Positions 46,357-53,647 of a stretch of DNA of 64,000 nt are shown here, piece by piece; position 1 is the first letter of the stretch, and the number at the start of each line of letters is the position of its first letter. The stretch is taken from positions 806,001-870,000 of the forward strand of contig NZ_JADDXU010000003.1 of NCBI RefSeq assembly GCF_015163075.1, written 5' to 3'. A program made the position numbers and the translations under genes. This stretch comes from Streptomyces justiciae (GTDB lineage Bacteria > Actinomycetota > Actinomycetes > Streptomycetales > Streptomycetaceae). The notes below the pieces were generated by a model. It made no database searches and was not told the origin of the DNA. It saw only the letters and a list, made by a program, of their open reading frames with translations.

Positions 46357-46994
46357 TCGCCGAGGACAACGCCCTGCTGCGGGAGGGCCTGGTCCTGCTG
46401 CTGACGTCCGCCGGGCACGAGGTGGTGGCCGTCGCCGGGACCGGGCCGGAGATCATGCCCGCCCTCCTCGAACACCGGCCGGATGTCGCCGTGTTGGACG
46501 TGCGCATGCCGCCGGGATTCCGGGACGAGGGGCTGCGGGCCGCTCTGGAGGCCAGGCAGCAGCTGCCCGGCCTTCCGGTCCTCGTGCTCTCGCAGTACGT
46601 CGAGGAGTCGTACGCCGCCGAACTGCTCTCCGGCGGCACCAGCGGGGTCGGTTATCTCCTCAAGGACCGGGTGGGCCGGGTCGACGAGTTCCTCGACGCG
46701 CTGGAACGGGTCGCCGCCGGCGGCACCGCCCTGGACCCCGAGGTCGTCACCGAACTCCTCACCCGCCGCAAGGACAGCCCGCTGGACTCCCTCACCCCGC
46801 GCGAGCGCGAGACCCTCGCGCTCATGGCCGAGGGCCACGACAACGCGACCATCGCGAAGACTCTCGTCGTCACCGAACGCGCCGTCCACAAGCACATCGG
46901 CAACGTCTTCCTGAAGCTCGGCCTGCCCCCGAGCGACAGCGGCCACCGCCGGGTGCTGGCCGTCCTGGCCTACCTGGCGCACACGCCCAAGTAG
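46344..46994 (+). CDS. NarL/FixJ-family response regulator
   Basis: 216 residues from GTG 46344, inside the end of the kinase gene. The receiver has ED at 7-8, the phospho-acceptor D in AVLDVRMPP, and the conserved Lys in YLLKDRV. The C-terminal LuxR helix-turn-helix reads LTPRERETLALMAEGHDNATIAKTLVVTERAVHKHIGNVFLKL. Target genes unknown; no transporter is adjacent. It converges on ribA, with only a base between the two stops. Confidence 0.95.
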   Translation: MRVVIAEDNALLREGLVLLLTSAGHEVVAVAGTGPEIMPALLEHRPDVAVLDVRMPPGFRDEGLRAALEARQQLPGLPVLVLSQYVEESYAAELLSGGTSGVGYLLKDRVGRVDEFLDALERVAAGGTALDPEVVTELLTRRKDSPLDSLTPRERETLALMAEGHDNATIAKTLVVTERAVHKHIGNVFLKLGLPPSDSGHRRVLAVLAYLAHTPK

Positions 46995-47630
46995 TTATCC
47001 GACGCTCAACTCGGTGAGCTCGCCCAGCGGCAGCGTGTGCTGCGTCTGGAGCACCTTCGCCCGCAGATAGCGGACGTTGTGGGCGGTGGTGAAGACGCCG
47101 GTGGGGACGCGATCGCGGACGTCGATGCCGAGGTCGCGCAACTGGCCCGCCTTGTCGGGGTTGTTGGACAGCAGGTCCAGCGACTCGATGCCCAGGGCCT
47201 TCAGCATCTGCGCGGCCGCCGTGTAGTCACGGTCGTCCTCGGGCAGGCCCAGCGCGGTGTTCGCGGCGTAGGTGTCGAGGCCCTGGTCCTGGAGGGCGTA
47301 CGCGTCGAGCTTGTTGTAGAGACCGATGCCGCGGCCCTCCTGACGGAGGTACAGCAGCACGCCGCCGCGCTCGGCGATGCGCTCGACCGCCTCGCGCAGC
47401 TGCGGGCCGCAGTCGCAGCGGGCGGAGCCGAAGACGTCACCGGTGAGGCACTCGGAGTGCAGCCGGACCAGCGGGTTCGGGCCCGGCTCACCGAGGACGA
47501 CCGCCAGGTGTTCCTGGCCGTCGACCAGTCCGTGGAAGGTGACCAGCTCGGAGTCGACGCGGTAGCCGTCACCGAAGCGCAGGGGCACGCGGACACGGGA
47601 GCGCTGGGTTGCGGCGGGGATGTCGGTCAT
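46995..47630 (-). CDS. ribA: GTP cyclohydrolase II
   Basis: First step of flavin synthesis: GTP to 2,5-diamino-6-ribosylamino-4-pyrimidinone phosphate. 211 residues from ATG 47630, chosen for GGAG 7 bases upstream; another ATG at 47654 would put an operator right against the start. Zinc-binding cysteines CLTGDVFGSARCDCG, the GTP site RQEGRGIGLYNKL and VPTGVFTTAHNVRYLRAK are present. It is stand-alone, not fused to DHBP synthase. It follows a MarR gene on the same strand, and its promoter carries two MarR-type palindromes. Confidence 0.95.
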   Translation of the reverse strand: MTDIPAATQRSRVRVPLRFGDGYRVDSELVTFHGLVDGQEHLAVVLGEPGPNPLVRLHSECLTGDVFGSARCDCGPQLREAVERIAERGGVLLYLRQEGRGIGLYNKLDAYALQDQGLDTYAANTALGLPEDDRDYTAAAQMLKALGIESLDLLSNNPDKAGQLRDLGIDVRDRVPTGVFTTAHNVRYLRAKVLQTQHTLPLGELTELSVG

Positions 47631-47654
47631 GCGGGTACTCCGGTCCGTAGACAT

Positions 47655-47678
47655 ATCTGCTTCAGATTTGAAGCAGAT
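47655..47678 (-). promoter_or_regulatory. MarR-type operator 1, just upstream of ribA
   Basis: Perfect 10-bp arms ATCTGCTTCA and TGAAGCAGAT with a GATT spacer. It lies immediately downstream of the predicted transcription start of ribA. Confidence 0.8.
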
Positions 47679-47690
47679 CTACAGGTCGAG

Positions 47691-47720
47691 ACCCTACCCC
47701 ATGCTTTAAATTTGAAGCAA
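47691..47720 (-). promoter_or_regulatory. Candidate ribA promoter overlapping operator 2
   Basis: Reading leftwards: TTGCTT at 47720-47715, an 18-bp spacer and TAGGGT at 47696-47691. Operator 2 (TGCTTTAAA and TTTGAAGCA, 47702-47719) covers the -35 element and spacer. A repressor bound there would block polymerase. Confidence 0.65.
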
Positions 47721-47754
47721 CAGATTTATGGCGCTCGCGGATATATGGCGCTCG

Positions 47755-48258
47755 TCACGAACAGGACGGCGACGACCGCCGCCGCCACGGAACCTCGTCC
47801 CCCGTGTCCTCCTGGAGCCCGTCCGCGATCGCCCGCGAGATCTCCTCCAACTGACCCACCTGCTCCGGGCTGAGCCGGTCGAAGAGGGCGGAGCGGACCG
47901 TCTCGACATGTCCGGGCGCCGCCCGCTCCACCTCCGCCATGCCCTCGTCGGTCAGTACGGCGATGCTGCCGCGCTTGTCCCAGCGACAGCTCTCCCGCCC
48001 GACCAGCCCGTCCTTCTCCAGCCGGGTCACGGCGTACGTCAGCCGCGGACGCGTGATCTTCAGCCCCTCGGCGAGATCGGTCATCCGCAGCCTCCGCTCC
48101 GGCGCCTCGGAGAGAGTGGAGAGGATGGAGTAGTACAGGTGCGGCATGCCGGCGTCCTGCTGGAGCTGCCGGTCGATCGCGTCCTCCAGGAGGTGCGCCG
48201 CGGCGATGTACGCGCGCCAGGCGCGCTGCTCCTCGGGGGTGAGCCAGCGGGTCGTCAT
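47755..48258 (-). CDS. MarR-family transcriptional regulator
   Basis: 167 residues from ATG 48258 (MTTRWLTPEEQRAWRAYI). The winged helix-turn-helix reads RLRMTDLAEGLKITRPRLTYAVTRLEKDGLVGRE, with the wing SCRWDKRGSIAVLTDEGMAEVE. The family binds palindromes as dimers and releases them on binding small aromatic ligands or on oxidation. A palindrome of the same type as those at ribA lies 16-35 bases upstream of its own start, so it probably represses itself, ribA and the divergent RibD-like gene. Two Cys residues are candidate redox switches. Confidence 0.92.
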   Translation of the reverse strand: MTTRWLTPEEQRAWRAYIAAAHLLEDAIDRQLQQDAGMPHLYYSILSTLSEAPERRLRMTDLAEGLKITRPRLTYAVTRLEKDGLVGRESCRWDKRGSIAVLTDEGMAEVERAAPGHVETVRSALFDRLSPEQVGQLEEISRAIADGLQEDTGDEVPWRRRSSPSCS

Positions 48259-48273
48259 GCCCCCAGTGTAGGT

Positions 48274-48293
48274 TTGCTTCAAACTTGAACCAA
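48274..48293. promoter_or_regulatory. MarR-type operator 3 in the divergent marR/ribD-like promoter
   Basis: TTGCTTCAA (48274-48282), AC, TTGAACCAA (48285-48293): one mismatch from a perfect palindrome. It shares the half-site TTGCTTCAA with the sites at ribA. Confidence 0.75.
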
Positions 48294-48367
48294 GAGCTGC
48301 ACGTCACAGCACGCCCCAGCACGTCACAGCCACGCGCCAGCACATCTCAGCGAGAGGGACCGCGCCG

Positions 48368-49495
48368 ATGCCCCACCCGTACGTCCTCCTCTCCGCCGCC
48401 GTCTCCCTCGACGGCTACCTCGACGACACCGGCCCCGACCGGCTCCTGCTCTCCTCCCCGGCCGACTTCGACCGCGTCGACGAGGTCCGCGCCTCCGTCG
48501 ACGCGATCCTGATCGGCGCCGGCACCATCCGCGCCGACAACCCGCGCCTGCTGGTGAACTCCGCCGAGCGCCGCGCGGCCCGGGTGGCGGCGGGCAAGCC
48601 GGAGTACCCCCTGAAGGTCACGGTCAGCGGCTCGGGCGACCTGGACCCGGAGGCGAAGTTCTGGCACACGGGCGGCGACAAGCTCCTCTATACGACGGAC
48701 AAGGGCGCCGAGCGCGCCGAGGCGCACGGCCTCGCCGCCGACGTAGTCCCCCTCGGCCCCGACCTCGACTGGCACCGCCTCCTGGCCGACCTCGCCGCCC
48801 GCGGCGTGGACCGCCTCATGGTCGAGGGCGGCGGCCGTATCCACACCCAGCTCCTCCAACTGGGCCTCGCCGACGAACTCCAGCTGGTCCTGGCCCCGTT
48901 GTTCGTCGGCACCCCGGAGGCCCCCCGCCTCTTCGGCCCCGGCGGCTACCAGGGCGGACGCCTGCGACTGACGGAAACCCGGCAGATCGAGGACGTGGTC
49001 CTCATGCGCTACGAACCCACGGCCCCCGGCACCGGCCCGCGCGCCACACCCGCCGACCACCACTGGCTCCGCCTCGCCTGCGAACTGGCGACGCTCTGCC
49101 CGCCCTCGCGGACCGCGTTCAGCGTCGGCGCGGTCGTGGTCGCCGCCGACGGCACGGAACTCGCCCGCGGGTATTCGAGGGAGGGCGACGACCCCGTCGT
49201 ACACGCGGAGGAGGCGGCCCTGGCGAAGATCGACGCGAACGATCCCCGGCTGGCGTCGGCGACCGTCTACAGCAGCCTGGAGCCCTGCGCCCGCCGCGCC
49301 TCCCGCCCGGCGCCCTGCGCCCGGCTGATCCTCGACGCCGGGGTGCGCCGCGTGGTGACGACCTGGCGGGAGCCGGACACGTTCGTGGCGGCGGCGGACG
49401 GGAACGGGCTGCTGGCGGCGGAGGGCGTCGACGTCGTCGTACTGCCGGAGTACGAGGAGCGGGCGAAGGCGCCGAACCGGCACTTGCTGTCGTAA
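48368..49495 (+). CDS. RibD-like enzyme with reversed order: reductase then deaminase
   Basis: 375 residues from ATG 48368. Residues 1-220 are the RibD reductase/DHFR-like domain (AAVSLDGYLDD, ILIGAGTIRADNPRLLVN, RLMVEGGGRIHTQLL). Residues about 230-375 are the zinc deaminase domain (FSVGAVVVAADG, VVHAEEAAL with the catalytic His/Glu, PCARRASRPAPC with the zinc cysteines). Ordinary RibD has deaminase first. With GTP cyclohydrolase II close by and a shared MarR-type site, it likely performs the second and third flavin steps, or makes a related pyrimidine metabolite. The last six codons lie in a 19-bp tandem repeat. Confidence 0.88.
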   Translation: MPHPYVLLSAAVSLDGYLDDTGPDRLLLSSPADFDRVDEVRASVDAILIGAGTIRADNPRLLVNSAERRAARVAAGKPEYPLKVTVSGSGDLDPEAKFWHTGGDKLLYTTDKGAERAEAHGLAADVVPLGPDLDWHRLLADLAARGVDRLMVEGGGRIHTQLLQLGLADELQLVLAPLFVGTPEAPRLFGPGGYQGGRLRLTETRQIEDVVLMRYEPTAPGTGPRATPADHHWLRLACELATLCPPSRTAFSVGAVVVAADGTELARGYSREGDDPVVHAEEAALAKIDANDPRLASATVYSSLEPCARRASRPAPCARLILDAGVRRVVTTWREPDTFVAAADGNGLLAAEGVDVVVLPEYEERAKAPNRHLLS

Positions 49496-49566
49496 CCCGC
49501 ACTTGCTGTCGTACCAGTACCTGCTGTCGTACAGCACCTGCTGTCGTAACCAGTACCTGCTGTCGT
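49475..49566 (+). repeat. Short tandem repeat across the stop of the RibD-like gene
   Basis: Five units of 17-19 bases (at 49475, 49494, 49513, 49531 and 49548), each ending in TGCTGTCGT. The first unit encodes the last residues NRHLLS, and the TAA stop lies at the junction to the second unit. Confidence 0.85.
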
Positions 49567-49663
49567 AGCGTCAGCCGGCCGCGGCAGCGGCGGCCGTGGC
49601 CTCGACCGACCGATCGGCCCAACAGATCCTGCGGCCCGGCAACTCCCGGTCCACGCTTCCCCT

Positions 49664-50878
49664 ATGAGGCCCCGACTCACCGCCGCTCTCCTGCTGGCCC
49701 CCCTCCTCGCCACCGCCTGCGCGGGGACCGGTGCCGACACCCGCACCATGGCCCGCGCCCTCCCCCCGGACACCGCCTTCACCCACCCCGGCGTGCTCGT
49801 CAGCGAGGCGCAGCTGGAGGCCGTGAAGAAGAACGTCACCGCGGGGAAGCAGCCGTGGCTCAAGGCCTACCTCGACATGCGGGACAGCAAGTACGGGGCG
49901 TACAAGTACCGGCCCGAGCCGTACGCCAGCGTCGACTGCCCCGGCGGCGACCACGCCGACCGGCCCGCGCACGGGTGTGTCGAGGAGCGCGAGGACGCCA
50001 TCGCCGCCTACACCCAGGCCCTGCTCTTCTGGATCACCGGCAAGCAGCAGCACGCCGTGAAGGCCAGGGAGATCATGGACGCCTGGTCGGCGCGGATGCG
50101 GCGGCACACCGAGGAGGACGCCGGGTTGCAGACCGGGTGGGCCGGGGCGACGTGGGCGCGGGCCGCGGAGATCGTCCGGCACAGTCCCGGCGCGGGCTGG
50201 CCGGCGGACCGGGTCGCGCGGTTCGAGACCATGCTGCGGGCGGCCTATCTCCCGACCGTCACCCGCAAGGTCCCCGACTACAACGGCAACTGGGACCTCG
50301 TGATGACCGACGCGGCCATCGGGATCGCCGTCTTCCTGGAGGACCGCAAGGCCTTCGAGCACGCCCTGGAACGGTTCCGGCAGCGCGTGCCCGCCTACTT
50401 CTACCTGGCGAAGGACGGCAGGCTGCCGCTCACGCCCAAGGGGTCGACCGTCAACACCCCGCAGAAGCTCACGACGTACTGGTTCGGGCAGAAGACGTAC
50501 AAGGACGGCATGTCCCAGGAGACCTGCCGCAACTTCAAGCACGTCGGCTACTCCATCGCCGCCACCGCCCACATCGCCGAGACCGCCTGGCACCAGGGCA
50601 TCGACCTGTACGGCGAGGTGAAGGACCGGCTCAAGAGCGCGCTTGCCTTCCACGCCCGGTACCAGGCGGGGGAGTCCGCGCCCGTGTGGCTGTGCGGCGG
50701 GAAGGTCGACCGGAACATGGGGCCGGACCTGGAGGTTGCCCTCAACCACCTGGAGAACCGCCTCGACATCGCCGTCCCGGCCGCCCACAAGCTCGCCGAG
50801 GAGACCCGCCCGGCCGGCACCGACAACCTCTTCGTCTCCTGGGAGACCCTGACCCACGCGGGCAATCCCGCCAGCTGA
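49664..50878 (+). CDS. Alginate-lyase-family lipoprotein
   Basis: 404 residues. The signal peptide ends in the lipobox LLATAC, so the mature protein should be anchored outside. The helical toroid fold of the alginate lyase family (PL5-like, PF05426) is supported by HPGVLVSEAQLEAVKKNVTAGKQPW at the N-terminus, NGNWDLVMTDAAIGIAVFLEDR in the middle and CRNFKHVGYSIAATAHIAETAWHQG (catalytic His/Tyr region). The true polysaccharide substrate is unknown; these proteins in Streptomyces may act on other uronic-acid polymers. Confidence 0.85.
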   Translation: MRPRLTAALLLAPLLATACAGTGADTRTMARALPPDTAFTHPGVLVSEAQLEAVKKNVTAGKQPWLKAYLDMRDSKYGAYKYRPEPYASVDCPGGDHADRPAHGCVEEREDAIAAYTQALLFWITGKQQHAVKAREIMDAWSARMRRHTEEDAGLQTGWAGATWARAAEIVRHSPGAGWPADRVARFETMLRAAYLPTVTRKVPDYNGNWDLVMTDAAIGIAVFLEDRKAFEHALERFRQRVPAYFYLAKDGRLPLTPKGSTVNTPQKLTTYWFGQKTYKDGMSQETCRNFKHVGYSIAATAHIAETAWHQGIDLYGEVKDRLKSALAFHARYQAGESAPVWLCGGKVDRNMGPDLEVALNHLENRLDIAVPAAHKLAEETRPAGTDNLFVSWETLTHAGNPAS

Positions 50879-50953
50879 GAACCGGCCCCTGAGCTGCGGC
50901 GACGTAAAGGTGGCGCGAGCGGTCCCGCGGATGGCGTATGCTGGTTTCACCGA

Positions 50954-51027
50954 CGCGGGGTGGAGCAGCTCGGTAGCTCGCTGGGCTCATAACCCAGAGG
51001 TCGCAGGTTCAAATCCTGTCCCCGCTA
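50954..51027 (+). tRNA. Initiator tRNA-fMet(CAT)
   Basis: 74 nt without CCA. Initiator marks: unpaired first position (C1 against T72), three G-C pairs in the anticodon stem (GGG CTCATAA CCC) and an A in the discriminator position. T-loop TTCAAAT. Confidence 0.95.
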
Positions 51028-51036
51028 CTGAAGGCC

Positions 51037-51071
51037 CAGGGCCGGAATCCAGTCAACGGATTCCGGCCCTG
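51037..51071 (+). terminator. Terminator after initiator tRNA
   Basis: A 14-bp perfect stem CAGGGCCGGAATCC (51037-51050) with its complement at 51058-51071, loop AGTCAAC. Confidence 0.88.
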
Positions 51072-51344
51072 AGTCGTTGTGCGCCGCTCGCTGTACGACG
51101 GCCCTGACGATGTCACGGCGGGTGATCAGATGAGCGCCCTCCGCATAACAACTGACATACCGTCAATACCTGTGAGGTGCCTGAGAGTCTGTGTCGGTGG
51201 GGTCAACTCGCCCGTTTTTTACCGGCCATGACCCCTACGTCCTGCCGAAAAAGGTTAATGATCAAGCGGAACAGCTTGGAATCCGCACCCCGGGTCTATT
51301 AACGTTCGATAACGCAGCGCGGTCGTCCCAGCCGTCACAAGAGT

Positions 51345-51498
51345 CGGCTCCGTGCGCACGCGCCGAATCCCGCAAGGGAACCGGGGAACCACCAACTTGG
51401 GGTGAATCACGCGTAAGTCGCCGTGGCAGCACGGCGGTTATACGCGCGTAGGAGACCTTCCTGCTCCGAACCCGTCAGCTAACCCGGTAGGCGAGAAG
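51345..51498 (+). promoter_or_regulatory. ydaO-type (c-di-AMP) riboswitch upstream of the M23 peptidase
   Basis: The leader has the conserved blocks of this class: GGGGAACC, TTGGGGTGAATC, then CGCGTAAGTCGCCG, a variable GC hairpin, and the 3' block TCCTGCTCCGAACCCGTCAG with CTAACCCGGTAGGCG. In Streptomyces the class controls resuscitation factors and cell-wall hydrolases, which agrees with the gene 20-25 bases downstream. Ends are approximate. Confidence 0.9.
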
Positions 51499-51519
51499 GA
51501 AGGAAAGGAGCACGCCCAC

Positions 51520-52554
51520 GTGGCGTCAAACCGGCCTGCCCCCGAGGCCCCGTACGTGCCGAGCCAGCGCAGCACCGATGCCTTCGGCTACGGCAGCTAC
51601 CACCACGACGAGGGTCCGCAGGAGGTCTGGAATCCCACCGAGGACGCCCTCCGTCCGGCGCGTGGCAAGCACCGGGTGGCCAAGCAGCGCGGCGGGGGAC
51701 TCGCCCGCAGCTCCACGGTTCTGGGCGTCGGTGTCATAGCCGCCGTCGGCGCGGGCGGCATGGCCAGCGCCAACACCGGCAAGCCGCCGGTCTCCATCTC
51801 GATGCCCGACCTGCCGAGCGTGGGCGGCGTCTTCGGCGGTGAGGACGAGGCCCCCAAGGGTTCCGCCACCGCCCTCAGCAGCCTGGCCACCAGCACCACG
51901 GAGACCGCCGAGAGCGGCTCGGACGCCGGTGAGGCGCTGCGCAACCGGATCATGGCGCAGGCCGAGAGCCAGCAGAACCAGGTCGACAACAAGGCCCAGC
52001 TCGCCAGCGAGGCCGAGGCCGCCGAGCAGGCCGCCAAGGCCGAGGCCGCCGCGCTGAAGAAGGCCGCCGACGACGCCGCCGAGGCGAAGAAGGCCGCCGA
52101 GGAGAAGGCCGCGAAGGAGGCCGAGGCCAAGCGCCTCGCCGAGCTCGCCAAGCAGTTCACGCTGCCGACCTCCTCGTACACGATCACCTCGACCTTCGGT
52201 CAGGCCGGTTCGCTCTGGTCCTCCGGCTACCACACCGGTCTCGACTTCGCGGCCCCCACGGGCACGCTGATCAAGGCGATCCACAGCGGCACCATCACGG
52301 AGGCCGGCTGGGCCGGCTCCTACGGCTACCGCACGATCCTCACCCTCGACGACGGCACCGAGCTGTGGTTCTGCCACCAGTCCTCGATCAGCGTCAGCGT
52401 CGGCCAGAAGGTCAGCACCGGTGATGTCATCGGGCGCGTGGGCGCGACCGGCAACGTGACCGGCGCCCATCTGCACCTGGAGGTCCACCCCGGCGGGGCG
52501 GACACCGGCATCGACCCGATGGCGTGGCTGCGGAGCAAGGGCCTCAACCCCTGA
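51520..52554 (+). CDS. Secreted M23/LytM-type peptidoglycan endopeptidase
   Basis: 344 residues from GTG 51520, with AAGGAG 9-15 bases upstream. A basic N-terminal region and one hydrophobic segment (about 68-85) anchor or export it. A coiled-coil, Ala/Lys/Glu-rich stalk (about 145-205) precedes the LytM domain, whose zinc ligands are in YHTGLDFAAP and AHLHLEVHPGG. It should cut peptide cross-links in the wall during growth or germination. Expression is likely shut off by c-di-AMP through the leader. A terminator with a T-run follows 20 bases after the stop. Confidence 0.94.
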   Translation: MASNRPAPEAPYVPSQRSTDAFGYGSYHHDEGPQEVWNPTEDALRPARGKHRVAKQRGGGLARSSTVLGVGVIAAVGAGGMASANTGKPPVSISMPDLPSVGGVFGGEDEAPKGSATALSSLATSTTETAESGSDAGEALRNRIMAQAESQQNQVDNKAQLASEAEAAEQAAKAEAAALKKAADDAAEAKKAAEEKAAKEAEAKRLAELAKQFTLPTSSYTITSTFGQAGSLWSSGYHTGLDFAAPTGTLIKAIHSGTITEAGWAGSYGYRTILTLDDGTELWFCHQSSISVSVGQKVSTGDVIGRVGATGNVTGAHLHLEVHPGGADTGIDPMAWLRSKGLNP

Positions 52555-52574
52555 GGCGCGTCGCCTTCTGAACC

Positions 52575-52621
52575 CCGGCGGTCCTGACGCTCACCCCCCG
52601 ACGTCAGGGCTGCCGGTTTTT
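52575..52621 (+). terminator. Intrinsic terminator after the M23 peptidase gene
   Basis: CCGGCGGTCCTGACG (52575-52589) pairs, with two imperfect positions, with CGTCAGGGCTGCCGG (52602-52616). TTTTT follows at 52617-52621. Confidence 0.85.
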
Positions 52622-52690
52622 GCCGTGGACTTTCTTGGCGTGGATTTTGCGGCTGGTCCGGAAGATCCGCCTCCGACGCGCGCGTTGTCC

Positions 52691-53641
52691 ATGACCATGA
52701 CTTCTCTTCGCAAGCTGGGCACGTCCGACCTCGAGGTCTTCCCGCTCTCCCTCGGCGGCAACGTCTTCGGCTGGACCGCCGACGAGGCGCAGTCCTTCGC
52801 CGTCCTCGACGCCTACGCCGCCGCGGGCGGCAACTTCCTCGACACCGCCGACTCCTACTCGGCCTGGGTGGAGGGCAACTCGGGCGGCGAGTCCGAGACC
52901 ATCATCGGCCGGTGGGTCAAGGCGCGCGGTAACCGCGACGACGTCGTGATCGCCACGAAGGTCAGCCAGCACCCGGAGTTCCAGGGCCTGACGGCCGCCA
53001 ACATCAAGGCCGCCGCGGACGCCTCCCTGCGCCGCCTGGGCACCGACCACATCGACCTCTACTACACCCACTTCGACAAGCCCGAGGTGCCGGTCGAGGA
53101 GATCATCGGCGCGCTGGACGAGCTGGTGAAGGCGGGCAAGGTGCGGCACATCGCCGCGTCCAACATCTCGGCCGAGCGGCTGGAGAAGTCGCTGGCCTTC
53201 TCGGAGCGCGAGGGCCTGGCCCGGTACGTGGCGCTCCAGCCGCACTACAACCTGGTCTCGCGCGAGACGTACGAGGGTGAGCTCCAGGACCTGGCGGAGC
53301 GCACCGGCCTCGCCGCCGTCCCCTACTACGCGCTCGCCTCCGGGTTCCTCACCGGCAAGTACCGCGACGGCGAGGTGGTGGAGGGCGCCCGGGCCGCCGG
53401 CGCGGGCAAGCACCTGGAGACCGAGCGGGGCCGCAAGGTCCTCGCCGCCCTCGACGACATCGCCGAGGCCCACCGCGTGCCGGTCGCCACGATCGCCCTG
53501 GCCTGGCTCGCCGCCCAGCCGACGGTGACAGCCCCGATCGCCTCGGCGCGGATCGTCGACCAGCTGCCGGCGCTGGTCAGGGTGGCGGAGGTGACCCTCA
53601 CGGAGGCTGAGGTGGAGCGGCTGACGGAAGCGTCCGCGTAG
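52691..53641 (+). CDS. Aldo/keto reductase
   Basis: 316 residues; ATG 52691 or 52697 are both possible and no strong ribosome site decides. TIM-barrel NADPH oxidoreductase with the catalytic set D and Y in FLDTADSYSA, K in VIATKVS and H in YYTHFDKP. The NADPH phosphate site is in the C-terminal PIASARIVDQLPALVR. The closest look is to the YajO/YghZ-type branch. Substrate unknown. Confidence 0.92.
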   Translation: MTMTSLRKLGTSDLEVFPLSLGGNVFGWTADEAQSFAVLDAYAAAGGNFLDTADSYSAWVEGNSGGESETIIGRWVKARGNRDDVVIATKVSQHPEFQGLTAANIKAAADASLRRLGTDHIDLYYTHFDKPEVPVEEIIGALDELVKAGKVRHIAASNISAERLEKSLAFSEREGLARYVALQPHYNLVSRETYEGELQDLAERTGLAAVPYYALASGFLTGKYRDGEVVEGARAAGAGKHLETERGRKVLAALDDIAEAHRVPVATIALAWLAAQPTVTAPIASARIVDQLPALVRVAEVTLTEAEVERLTEASA

Positions 53642-53647
53642 CCCTCG

